The notes below the pieces were generated by a model. That model saw only the letters and a list, made by a program, of their open reading frames with translations. It was not told the DNA's origin and ran no database searches. The position numbers and the translations under genes were made by a program. 63,911 nucleotides of DNA from a virus: the IMG/VR virus record IMGVR_UViG_3300021437_000017, positions 1 through 63,911 of that record. The stretch is one strand, 5' to 3'. This document shows positions 1 through 7,871 of the stretch, one piece after another (position 1 is the first letter of the stretch; the number at the start of each line of letters is the position of its first letter).

Positions 1-134
1 CTGTGCATGTTCATTGACCGCAAGGAAATCAGAACAGGACCGCTCACCAATCTCACTGATGAACAACTTATTGAACTCACTGCCGCCCTCGATGCGGGAC
101 TCCCCCCCGGCGCGATTGGCGTTTTTGGCCAAAC
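1..134. repeat. Terminal direct repeat (circular overlap), left copy
   Basis: Bases 1-134 are repeated at the right end (63778-63911) with a single difference: t at 122 against c at 63899. The repeat lies inside the terS and terL reading frames, and terS is only complete when the two ends are joined. It is best read as the overlap of a circular or circularly permuted genome. A true short terminal redundancy is possible but less likely inside coding sequence. Confidence 0.9.
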
Positions 135-192
135 AGGAAATCGCACGCAGGATCAAGGAAAACCGGCTGAGGTATTACCGGCCATACACTAA
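1..192 (+). CDS. terS: Terminase small subunit, C-terminal part (continues from 63349)
   Basis: This is the end of the small terminase reading frame, in frame from base 1 and stopping with TAA at 190-192. Joined to 63349-63777 across the circular junction, it gives a protein of 206 residues. Small terminase subunits recognise packaging DNA and load the large subunit. The C-terminal tail is hydrophilic. The last roughly 180 bases overlap the beginning of the terL frame, so the two subunits are probably translationally coupled. Confidence 0.75.
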   Translation: MCMFIDRKEIRTGPLTNLTDEQLIELTAALDAGLPPGAIGVFGQTGNRTQDQGKPAEVLPAIH

Positions 193-2572
193 GCAGCGCG
201 AGTTTCACGCTGCCGGGAAGACGTTTCGAGAACGCCTCCTGATGGCGGGGAACCAAGGACACCCCCTTTGGTTCAAGGTGATTACTCCATCTGGTCCGCG
301 CCCAATACGTGATTTACGCCCCGGCGATGAAATTTTTGCTGGCGATGGCTCGATTACACAAATAACGAGCATCATACCTCTTGGTGAACGGCAGATATAT
401 AACGTGGCATTTGATGGCGGAAACATCGTCGTCCCATGTACCGATGATCATCTCTGGATGGTCCGTTCTGCGCAACGGAAGCGTTGGTCAATAGAAAATA
501 CGCTGCAGGTTGCGGCAAGAAAGATGAAACCGCGCACCCCGGCATGTGGTGCGTTGCGATTGCCTGAACGAGACTTGCCGCTAGATCCATACTTACTTGG
601 AGTGCTACTGGGAGACGGGTCATTTTGCAATACTTACGTACAGGTTTCTAGCTTGGACGTAGAACTGTTGCGGCATATTCAAACAGTACTGCCAGATGGT
701 TGCGAACTGAAAAAACGAAAAGGAGCGCGTTCGACAGATTGGAATATTAGCACTCTATCCAAAGGTAGGGGCCGTCGCAATCCGGTGATGGAACGGCTTG
801 AGTTATTGGGGTTGCGTGGATTGAAAAGCGCGCAAAAGTATGTTCCTTTTATATATTTGATGTCGAGCGCAACACAACGCCTTGGAATATTGCGCGGATT
901 AATGGATACGGATGGCTACGCTCAAAAGCGTGGCAACAGTGTTCGCAATGTTTTTACAACCACATCAGAACAATTGGCGTCCGATGTGGCATTTCTATGC
1001 AGGTCTCTTGGTGGGCAGTCTCGCATCAACAAAAGGTCTAGACTCACATATAAGAATCCGAAAACCGGGGAACGTGCCCCGTGTTTGGATTCTTATTATG
1101 TAGCCGTGCGTTTGAACACTGAGGTGTTTGAACTCGCCAGAAAACGTAAAAAGTTCGTTAGCAATCGTAAGACAGATACGCTTGATCATATATGGGAAGA
1201 TGTTGAGCTTTGTGGCACCCACGACGCTGCGTGCATTTCTGTTGCTCATCCATCTCGACTTTATATTTGCGATGGATTCATAGTTACGCATAATTGTGGG
1301 AAAACTCTTGCTGGCGGCAACGAGCATTCGATGCACGCCACGGGAGAGTATCCGGATTGGTGGGATGGCCGGGTATTCAGCCGTCCGATCATGAGCTGGG
1401 CCGCGGGCGTCACTTCAGAGTTGACGCGCGATGGCGTGCAGCGTTTTCTCATGGGACGCTTCAATGAACTCGGAACTGGCACGATTCCGAAATGGAGAAT
1501 CCGCGACCACACCATGAAGCGCGGCGTGGCTGGAGCGGTGGATACCCTTTACGTCAGGTGGGGTGGTGGTGGTGATGTTTCGGTTGGGGATTCGACTATC
1601 CAGTTCAAAAGTTATGACCAGGGACGCGAGAAGTTCCAACAGGAATCCCTCGACGTTTTATGGTTCGACGAAGAGCCGGAATACGAGATCTACTCAGAGG
1701 GCCTGACGCGCACTAACGCCACGGGCGGTATGGTGTTCATGACTTTCACCCCGTTGCAGGGCATGACGCAGACTGTCATGCGGTTCACGAACGAGAAACG
1801 CGCAGGAACCCATGTCACACATATGACGATTGACGATGCCGACCACTTCAGCGCCGAACAGAAGCAGGTCATCATCTCAAGTTATCCGGCACACGAACAG
1901 GACGCGCGTATCAAGGGTGTGCCGATGCTTGGAAGCGGCCGCGTCTTTCCGGTCATTGAGGACTCGATTCGCATCGACCCGATTCCGTTACCGCCGCACT
2001 GGCCAAAACTTGCGGCGATGGACTTTGGATACGATCACCCGACAGCAATCGTATGGATCGCATGGGACCGCGACACGGATACGGTCTACGTTTACGACTG
2101 TTATCGCATGAGAGAGGCGCTGGTGCCGATTCACGCTGCTGTGTTGATTGGCAAAGGGCAGTGGATACCGGTGGCGTGGCCGCACGATGGCAACAACGAC
2201 ACGGCGATTGGCCCGCAATTGGCGAAGCAGTATCGCGATGCGGGCGTTAACATGCTCGATCAGCACGCGCAGTATGATGAGACAGGCGGCGGCACCGCAG
2301 AGAATACCAAGACCTCGCGGATTTCCGTAGAGGCCGGAGTTGCCGATATGCTGACAAGGATGCGCGCTTCCCGCTTCAAGGTCTTTTCCCATCTCAACGA
2401 TTGGTTCGAGGAGTTTCGCATGTATCACCGCAAAGACGGCAAGATCGTGAAGCTCGCAGATGATTTACTTTCGGCCACCCGCTATAGTGTAATGTCGCTG
2501 CGGTTCGCCGAGACTGAGGGGTCCGAAATCCATCTTTCGTCAACCCGTGAAGTGAACTGGCGCACGGTATGA
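14..2572 (+). CDS. terL: Terminase large subunit precursor containing an intein
   Basis: This is the ATP-driven DNA packaging motor and headful nuclease, 852 residues before splicing and about 506 after. The ATPase P-loop is split: AGNQ (residues 78-81) precedes the intein and CGKT (428-431) follows it, rebuilding AGNQCGKT, the usual terminase Walker A form. A Walker B-like VLWFDEE lies further on. The nuclease domain shows the acidic MDFGYDHPTA motif and ends in a LADDLLSATRY motif typical of the family. The start is uncertain. A TTG at 14 opens the frame, while ATGs at 59 and 92 are alternatives without clear ribosome-binding sites, and all lie inside terS. The stop overlaps the portal ATG (ATGA). 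Confidence 0.95.
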   Translation: MTARKSEQDRSPISLMNNLLNSLPPSMRDSPPARLAFLAKQEIARRIKENRLRYYRPYTKQREFHAAGKTFRERLLMAGNQGHPLWFKVITPSGPRPIRDLRPGDEIFAGDGSITQITSIIPLGERQIYNVAFDGGNIVVPCTDDHLWMVRSAQRKRWSIENTLQVAARKMKPRTPACGALRLPERDLPLDPYLLGVLLGDGSFCNTYVQVSSLDVELLRHIQTVLPDGCELKKRKGARSTDWNISTLSKGRGRRNPVMERLELLGLRGLKSAQKYVPFIYLMSSATQRLGILRGLMDTDGYAQKRGNSVRNVFTTTSEQLASDVAFLCRSLGGQSRINKRSRLTYKNPKTGERAPCLDSYYVAVRLNTEVFELARKRKKFVSNRKTDTLDHIWEDVELCGTHDAACISVAHPSRLYICDGFIVTHNCGKTLAGGNEHSMHATGEYPDWWDGRVFSRPIMSWAAGVTSELTRDGVQRFLMGRFNELGTGTIPKWRIRDHTMKRGVAGAVDTLYVRWGGGGDVSVGDSTIQFKSYDQGREKFQQESLDVLWFDEEPEYEIYSEGLTRTNATGGMVFMTFTPLQGMTQTVMRFTNEKRAGTHVTHMTIDDADHFSAEQKQVIISSYPAHEQDARIKGVPMLGSGRVFPVIEDSIRIDPIPLPPHWPKLAAMDFGYDHPTAIVWIAWDRDTDTVYVYDCYRMREALVPIHAAVLIGKGQWIPVAWPHDGNNDTAIGPQLAKQYRDAGVNMLDQHAQYDETGGGTAENTKTSRISVEAGVADMLTRMRASRFKVFSHLNDWFEEFRMYHRKDGKIVKLADDLLSATRYSVMSLRFAETEGSEIHLSSTREVNWRTV
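257..1294 (+). other. Intein with LAGLIDADG endonuclease, class 3-type, in the TerL Walker A loop
   Basis: Residues 82-427 of the TerL precursor form a 346-residue insertion ending in the block G signature VTHN followed by Cys. It begins with Gly82, not Cys or Ser, so there is no standard N-terminal nucleophile. It does carry the Trp-Cys-Thr set that defines class 3 inteins: Trp148 in DHLW (block B), Cys407 in AACISV (block F) and Thr425 in VTHN (block G). Two LAGLIDADG-type motifs, LLGVLLGDG (about 194-202) and ILRGLMDTDG (about 292-301), indicate an embedded homing endonuclease that looks intact. The Hint blocks, insertion in the P-loop and clean boundaries make the call strong. Splicing by the class 3 route is inferred from known mycobacteriophage inteins. 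Confidence 0.92.
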
Positions 2573-4722
2573 GCATCGCGCAGTATTCTGACGACCGGAT
2601 TCCGCAAGAACAACAGCAACTACAAAATCCACTTACGAATGGCGCGGTAAATTCGTCTACAAATGGATCTCCCAATGCTGGTCTTGCTATAGATAAGTTG
2701 GATAAATTTCTATACGAAATAAGGCTTCAGCCAATGTGGCGGCGTGAAGCTGATATAGACGCGGAATATTACGATTCGAATCAATTAAGCCACGATGTTC
2801 TCGACGACATGCAACGCCTCGGCATGGCGCCGCTCATCCGCAACCTGATTCGCCCGACAATTGATGTCGCGCTTGGGATGGAAGCCAAGACGCGAACCGA
2901 TTGGAAGGTGCAGGGCAATCGGGATGAAGATCAGGACATGGCCGATGCGATGTCGGGAAAGCTGAAGGAAGCGGAAACCGAATCGCGCGCTGACCGTGCC
3001 TGTTCGGATGCCTATGCGGGCCAGATGAAAACGGGGATTGCTTGGGTTGAAGTATCGCGAGAACTCGATCCATTCAAGTATCCCTACCATGTCGGATATG
3101 TTTCACGCCGCGAAATATTTTGGGACTGGAGAGCCAAACAGCCGGACCTGTCGGACGCTCGTTATTTGGTGCGCCGCCGTTGGCAGGACGTTGACGTTCT
3201 GGAACTGATGTTTCCTGATGACATTGATTTGATTCAGGGGCTCGGTTGGTCGAAGGCGAACTGGGATACTCCGCTCACAGACTTTCCGGCCGTCATGGGC
3301 CGGACGTGGCTCTATGAGCGCGACGTGACGATCCCCGAATCCGACTGGCGGGACTCTACCCGCAAGCGGCTTTGTCTATACGAAGTCTGGTATCGCGTGT
3401 GGCAGCGCGGTTTCGTGATTCGCACGCCAGATGGTCGCACGGTTGAGGTTGATCTTGAGAATCCTCGACATGCGCAAGCGGTTGCCTCCGGCGTGGTGGA
3501 ACCGGTGCCCGCGTTGTTTCCGAAGATGCGCCTGTCGTGGTGGATAGGCCCGCACCGCATTGCTGATATGCCGACGCCTTACAAGCATTCCGATTTCCCC
3601 TACATTCCGTTCTGGGGCTATCGGGAAGACCTGACGCAGATCCCCTACGGCCTGATTCGCTCGATGCGCTCGCCGCAGGATGAGATCAACGCGCGGCTCT
3701 CGAAGATGATGTGGTTGATGTCGGCCAAGCGCACGATCATGGACGCAACCCAGGTCACCGACATTGACGAGTACCGCCGCGAGATAGCGCGGCCAGATGC
3801 GACCATCATCCTGAACAAGAATCGCCGGTCTGAAAGTGCTGGTGGAATCTTCAAGGTTGATGACCAGATGGAGTTGTCGCAGCAACAGTTCATGGTCATG
3901 AAAGATGCAACCGAGGCTATCCAGAAAACGGCCGGAGTCTACCAGTCCATGTTGGGCGACAAGCAACCGGGAGGCGCGAATTCCGGTATCGCGATCAACA
4001 GCTTGGTCGAGCAGGGCACGACAACGCTTGCCGAGATCAACGACAACTATCGATACGCGCGTAGACTGGTCGGGCAGCATTTGATCGAACTCATCGTCGA
4101 GGACATGGGTTCGGAACCGCAGGTCGTCAATGTCAACGAGAAGTTTGGTGCCAGAAAAAAGGCTGTTGCCATCAATTCTCCGGCGACGAAAAACGGCGTG
4201 CAGATTCTCGACAACGATGTGCAAAGGGCGTTGCTCAAGGTCGCGTTGGAAGACGTGCCCAGCACTCCGACTTATCGCGCACAGCAATTCATGTTCCTGT
4301 CAGAGTTGACGAAATCCTTACCGCCGCAGATTCAGGCGTTCGTTGTTCCATTCATTCTGGAAGCGAGCGAAATGCCGCATCGTCGCGAAGTGGCCGATCA
4401 GGTCAGGAAGTCTCTCGGTATCGACAGTGGCGCGCAGGATCAGACGTTTACCAAGGATCAGGTCGCGCAGATCGTGCAGCAGAAGATCGAGGAATTCAAG
4501 CAGCAATCCGTCATCGGGCTGAAGTCGAAAGAGGTCGATATCAAGGCGGCCGGATTGAAGATTGCCGAGAAGGACGCCGAGACGCGGCGCTTAATCGCGG
4601 ACGCAACGGTCAAGGAAAAGGTGGCGAACACTGATCTCGCCGTGCTTGATACGCTACTCACGCATGACGCTGCGTTGGATCAGAATCGCGGCAAGCAAAT
4701 TGCCAATGAATTAGCGGCATGA
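2569..4722 (+). CDS. Portal protein, P22 type
   Basis: This 717-residue protein follows terL with an ATGA overlap. Its length is close to the P22-family portal (about 725). It shows the polar N-terminal region and wing found in this family, a segment near residues 470-510 (GGANSGIAINSLVEQGTT followed by a hydrophilic stem), and a Gln/Lys-rich C-terminal helix (about 620-700) matching the barrel. The dodecameric portal forms the vertex through which DNA is packaged and ejected and to which the tail attaches. Assignment rests on length, gene order and composition, with high confidence in the role. Confidence 0.9.
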   Translation: MSIAQYSDDRIPQEQQQLQNPLTNGAVNSSTNGSPNAGLAIDKLDKFLYEIRLQPMWRREADIDAEYYDSNQLSHDVLDDMQRLGMAPLIRNLIRPTIDVALGMEAKTRTDWKVQGNRDEDQDMADAMSGKLKEAETESRADRACSDAYAGQMKTGIAWVEVSRELDPFKYPYHVGYVSRREIFWDWRAKQPDLSDARYLVRRRWQDVDVLELMFPDDIDLIQGLGWSKANWDTPLTDFPAVMGRTWLYERDVTIPESDWRDSTRKRLCLYEVWYRVWQRGFVIRTPDGRTVEVDLENPRHAQAVASGVVEPVPALFPKMRLSWWIGPHRIADMPTPYKHSDFPYIPFWGYREDLTQIPYGLIRSMRSPQDEINARLSKMMWLMSAKRTIMDATQVTDIDEYRREIARPDATIILNKNRRSESAGGIFKVDDQMELSQQQFMVMKDATEAIQKTAGVYQSMLGDKQPGGANSGIAINSLVEQGTTTLAEINDNYRYARRLVGQHLIELIVEDMGSEPQVVNVNEKFGARKKAVAINSPATKNGVQILDNDVQRALLKVALEDVPSTPTYRAQQFMFLSELTKSLPPQIQAFVVPFILEASEMPHRREVADQVRKSLGIDSGAQDQTFTKDQVAQIVQQKIEEFKQQSVIGLKSKEVDIKAAGLKIAEKDAETRRLIADATVKEKVANTDLAVLDTLLTHDAALDQNRGKQIANELAA

Positions 4723-5408
4723 ATGCCGTTGTTCACCGTGAAGACGGGGTGATACTGGTCGCGGCACAGGGTTACTACGATCTCAGTTTCAGCGGCAGGA
4801 TGTATTGCGGCTATTACGTCGATGAAGATTTCAAAAAATTGTTGCCGGTAGACATGACGATAACCAGTCTGAGCGCCGAGCGTTTTTGGATGCTTTACCT
4901 GTGGGCAAAACAATGCTTGGCTCTTGACGGATGTTTCATCGAGTGCGGCGTTGCAAAAGGAGGCAGCGCGAAGTTTCTGGCTGGCGCTATGCAGGGCTCC
5001 GGGAAACTGCTGCACCTGTTCGATACGTTTTGCGGAATGCCGAAAACCGACCCGGATTGGGACGTTCACCGGGCCGGAGAGTTTTCCGATACGAGCGTCA
5101 ACGAGGTCCGCGAATATGTCGGTCATTCCGACTACGTGCGGATTCACGAGGGTTTTATCCCGGACACGCTCACCGACATAGAAACTCCAATTGCATTTGC
5201 GCATGTTGACGTTGATATCAAGCAGTCAATGAAAGACTGTTGCGAGTTCATCTACCCAAGATTAACGCAAGGCGGGGTGATGGTCATAGACGATTATGGA
5301 CAGGCGACATGCCCCGGCGCTAGAAAAGCCGTTGACGATTATTTTGTTGGAAAGCGATCTGTCCCGATTTCACTTTTAACCAATCAAGCCATTGTTGTGA
5401 AGATATGA
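4719..5408 (+). CDS. TylF/MycF-type O-methyltransferase
   Basis: A 229-residue SAM-dependent methyltransferase of the macrocin O-methyltransferase type. The SAM-binding loop is FIECGVAKGGSAKFLA (about 68-83), followed by HLFDTFCGMP and the metal-binding acidic run FAHVDVDIKQS and VMVIDDYG. Enzymes of this family methylate sugar hydroxyls using a divalent metal. It overlaps the portal stop (ATGA) and the next gene's start (ATGA), so it is an accessory gene within the virion operon. With the adjacent glycosyltransferase it may methylate a sugar on the virion or cell surface; that substrate is inferred. Confidence 0.85.
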   Translation: MNAVVHREDGVILVAAQGYYDLSFSGRMYCGYYVDEDFKKLLPVDMTITSLSAERFWMLYLWAKQCLALDGCFIECGVAKGGSAKFLAGAMQGSGKLLHLFDTFCGMPKTDPDWDVHRAGEFSDTSVNEVREYVGHSDYVRIHEGFIPDTLTDIETPIAFAHVDVDIKQSMKDCCEFIYPRLTQGGVMVIDDYGQATCPGARKAVDDYFVGKRSVPISLLTNQAIVVKI

Positions 5409-6889
5409 CCGATTTTGCGCGCGCAGTGAAATGGGATTGCCTTCCCTACATGGTTGGCGAGGGGCTGGACATCGGGTGCGGCGACTCAAGATTCTTCGAT
5501 TGGGCGGTCGGCGTAGATATCAAGCCAGGCTCCAGCACCAAAGGCCCGAATCAACTTCGGGACGCGCGAAAACTCGAAGGCTATTTTGCCAGCGAGTCGC
5601 AGGGCTTCATTTTTTCAAGCTACCTGCTGAACGAGCTTGATGACTGGTCAGGCGTTTTGTCGTCGTGGTGGAAATTGCTCAGGCCGGACGGCTACTTGAT
5701 TTTGTTTCTTCCGGTGGTCGAAGCAAAGGAAGGCCAGAAAGAATGCGGCCCGAAACTCGTCGTCGATGCGATGCAAGGCTGCAAGCCATGGCAGTTCGTC
5801 GAGGCGCGCATCAATGGGGACGCTTTCTTTCACGTCTATCGCAAATGCGATAAACCGACTGATCTGACCGTCGTCGATCCAGACAAGATTTGCGCGGTAG
5901 TGAAGCTCGGGGCGCATGGCGACGCTTTGTGGGCGTCCAGTATTTTCCCGCACCTGAAGGAACAGGGTTATTACACGCTGCTCTATTGTCAGGAGACGAC
6001 GGAAGAAGTGTTGAGGCATGACCCGCACATCGACAGAATTATCCGGTTCGAGTCGCGCCTGCCGATGGGGGAACTCGGAGAAATGTTTGCGTGGATGGAG
6101 CGCAAGTACAAGAATTCCCGTATTCTGATCGAGTGCGTTGAAGGAACACTGCTGCCATCCCCGGCGAAGATTCAGTATCACTTCCCGAAAGAGATGCGGC
6201 ACAAGTTGATGAACTTCAACTACGTCGAGATGCACCACATGCAGGCCCAGGTCCCCATGGAGCCGCGTGTCAAATTCTACCCCAACGACGAGGAAATGGC
6301 GTGGGCGAACGAGATGAGGAATAGGTTGCAGCCATACGTGGTTGTCATCGTTCCCAATGGGTCAAGCGTGAGCAAGATGTGGCCGTATGCAGGCGACTTC
6401 GCGCGGCGTCTATTGGCGAAGCGCGAGGACGTGTCTGTCGTGATGTTGGGCGATGAGCGTGGCTGCAATTTCGACGAGCATGAACGATTCCTGAAAATCG
6501 GTCTTGCTTGGGATGTCAGAAAGGCCATGACGTTTTGCCAGTTAGCGAATGTCGTGATCGGGCAGGAAACGGGACTCCTTAACTGCGTGTCTCACGAGCC
6601 CGAAGTCCGCAAGGTCGCGTTGATGAGCCATTCTTCCCAAGAAAACTTGACTAGAGATTGGCCTAATACAGTGACACTACGAGAGTTTCCGGAGTGTGCC
6701 GGGGCGTCCGGCTGTCATCGACTTCACTACGATTGGCAGTACTGCTTCAAGGATTCTGTGACTGGCGCCGCGAAGTGTCAGGCGATGATCAGCGTGACGA
6801 AAGTCATGCGGGCAATTGAACCGGTATTTGGAGAAGTGGCGAATCTAATTCTGGACAAGGAAGACGTGCAGAAACTGCACGTCGCGTAA
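5405..6889 (+). CDS. Methyltransferase-heptosyltransferase (GT9) fusion
   Basis: A 494-residue two-domain protein. Residues 1-150 resemble a class I methyltransferase: GLDIGCGDSRFFDWAVGVD is the SAM-binding motif I region. From about 155 the chain matches the ADP-heptose:LPS heptosyltransferase fold (GT9): AVVKLGAHGDALWASSIFP opens the N-terminal Rossmann domain, PNGSSVSKMWP lies in the C-terminal domain, and VVIGQETGLLNC resembles the donor-site motif. It probably transfers a heptose-like sugar, which fits the ADP-heptose pathway genes at 37932-40300. It overlaps the upstream gene by four bases. The specific acceptor is unknown. Confidence 0.8.
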   Translation: MTDFARAVKWDCLPYMVGEGLDIGCGDSRFFDWAVGVDIKPGSSTKGPNQLRDARKLEGYFASESQGFIFSSYLLNELDDWSGVLSSWWKLLRPDGYLILFLPVVEAKEGQKECGPKLVVDAMQGCKPWQFVEARINGDAFFHVYRKCDKPTDLTVVDPDKICAVVKLGAHGDALWASSIFPHLKEQGYYTLLYCQETTEEVLRHDPHIDRIIRFESRLPMGELGEMFAWMERKYKNSRILIECVEGTLLPSPAKIQYHFPKEMRHKLMNFNYVEMHHMQAQVPMEPRVKFYPNDEEMAWANEMRNRLQPYVVVIVPNGSSVSKMWPYAGDFARRLLAKREDVSVVMLGDERGCNFDEHERFLKIGLAWDVRKAMTFCQLANVVIGQETGLLNCVSHEPEVRKVALMSHSSQENLTRDWPNTVTLREFPECAGASGCHRLHYDWQYCFKDSVTGAAKCQAMISVTKVMRAIEPVFGEVANLILDKEDVQKLHVA

Positions 6890-6894
6890 TTTAG

Positions 6895-6969
6895 CGCGGA
6901 GTGGCGCAGCAGCAGCGCGGGTGGCTCATAACCATCAGGTCACGAGTGCAATTCTCGTCTCCGCAACCA
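6895..6969 (+). tRNA. tRNA-Met (CAT), initiator-like
   Basis: A 75-base cloverleaf with encoded CCA. The acceptor is CGCGGAG against CTCCGCA, leaving a C1:A72 mismatch, which is the hallmark of bacterial initiator tRNA. The D stem is GCGC/GCGC. The anticodon stem-loop is GGTGG-CTCATAA-CCATC with anticodon CAT. The T arm is ACGAG-TGCAATT-CTCGT. The anticodon stem has only two of the three G-C pairs normal in initiators and the T loop carries G at position 55, so it is diverged. It lies six bases after the GT9 gene and is followed by a terminator hairpin. Confidence 0.88.
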
Positions 6970-7005
6970 GTTTTTCGCAAGCCGCGCGATACAGGCTAAC
7001 AGGTG

Positions 7006-7029
7006 GCCGCTCATTGGGCGGCTTTTTTT
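7006..7029 (+). terminator. Intrinsic terminator after the tRNA
   Basis: Stem GCCGC (7006-7010) pairs with GCGGC (7018-7022) across a 7-base loop and is followed by seven T residues (7023-7029). It separates the packaging and sugar-transfer genes plus the tRNA from the capsid block. The short stem suggests partial rather than complete termination. Confidence 0.6.
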
Positions 7030-7053
7030 ATGGGCTAACTTAGGAGAATAATT

Positions 7054-7416
7054 ATGAGCTTTGGCCCAGACAAAGTTGTATTCCCGTTCGACTTGTATAG
7101 CGGGACCGGCACCTCGATTACTTCGACGGGAGCCGGAGCCGCGGTCATGCTTCCTCCGGGAAAGAAAGTCATACAGGTGGCGATGCCCGGCACTTCCACG
7201 ATGACCGTCAAGATTCAGAACAGCCTTGACGGCACAACGTGGTTCGATGTCACCTCGTCAACTGTAGCGACTCAAAACGTCGCGCAAGGCGCGGTATTGG
7301 CCGAGATCGACTCCTACATCCCGAAGTGGCGCGTGAATGTCACATCATTCACGGCGCTTGGGGTCGGCACCAACTGCGCACAAATTGCGGCGTTGTTGCA
7401 AACTCCACAAGCGTAA
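7054..7416 (+). CDS. Small virion protein, possible capsid decoration
   Basis: A 120-residue protein rich in Ser, Thr, Gly and Val, predicted to be nearly all beta strand, with a TVKIQNSLDGTTWFDV motif common in small phage surface beta-sandwiches. A good ribosome-binding site (taggag) precedes the ATG. The position between portal and scaffold genes fits a head protein. A protein with similar composition and a comparable VQVSNDNVAW motif occurs at 40797. Function is not proven. Confidence 0.7.
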   Translation: MSFGPDKVVFPFDLYSGTGTSITSTGAGAAVMLPPGKKVIQVAMPGTSTMTVKIQNSLDGTTWFDVTSSTVATQNVAQGAVLAEIDSYIPKWRVNVTSFTALGVGTNCAQIAALLQTPQA

Positions 7417-7427
7417 AGGGGCCTATC

Positions 7428-7799
7428 ATGGGACTCCTGAGAGCTTGCGTCATTACGGAGCAAACGGCAGGACAACTGAATGCCGTGCAGGTCGATACGG
7501 CTGTCTACGGGACGTCAGCAGGCGCCCTAACAATCCGTTCCGGAAGAGAAGCCAAGACGTACATCATCGCCGGCACTCAAACATCTTCGTTGACAACGGT
7601 CGTGCTTGACCTGTTCAACGCGGCTGCTGGCGATACGATGACTGTCAAGAAGTACACCACTGCCGTCATAGGCACTGGCGCCGCGCAACTCAATGTAGTC
7701 AGCGGCTCCGCCGCTGGGGCGATTGTCGGCGCGATCCAAGTAGGGACTGCTGCACCGAATCAGGTTGATGCCTTTTTCGATGGAGTGCAGTGGCGGTAA
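7428..7799 (+). CDS. Hypothetical head protein
   Basis: A 123-residue protein starting at MGLLRACVI. The ORF is open further upstream, but this ATG follows an aaagggg site and lies 11 bases after the preceding stop. It is rich in Ala, Gly, Thr and Val, with no cysteine-based or catalytic motif. The composition and place between the other small head protein and the scaffold suggest a virion component. I do not recognise a family. Confidence 0.65.
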   Translation: MGLLRACVITEQTAGQLNAVQVDTAVYGTSAGALTIRSGREAKTYIIAGTQTSSLTTVVLDLFNAAAGDTMTVKKYTTAVIGTGAAQLNVVSGSAAGAIVGAIQVGTAAPNQVDAFFDGVQWR

Positions 7800-7871
7800 T
7801 TCGATTCGCCCGCGATAAGGGCTGAGAGTTTTTAAACCTTCGCATCCAATGCGACAAATGGAGAAACCAGC

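Noticed and set aside
3376-4287. 303-residue minus-strand frame inside the portal gene
   Set aside because: It is antisense to the well-supported portal gene and has an Arg/His/Leu-rich composition typical of an opposite-strand shadow.
6895-6969. tRNA gene as a phage attachment-site remnant
   Set aside because: The tRNA is complete, is not next to an integrase, and no integrase or excision system with a matching site is seen.
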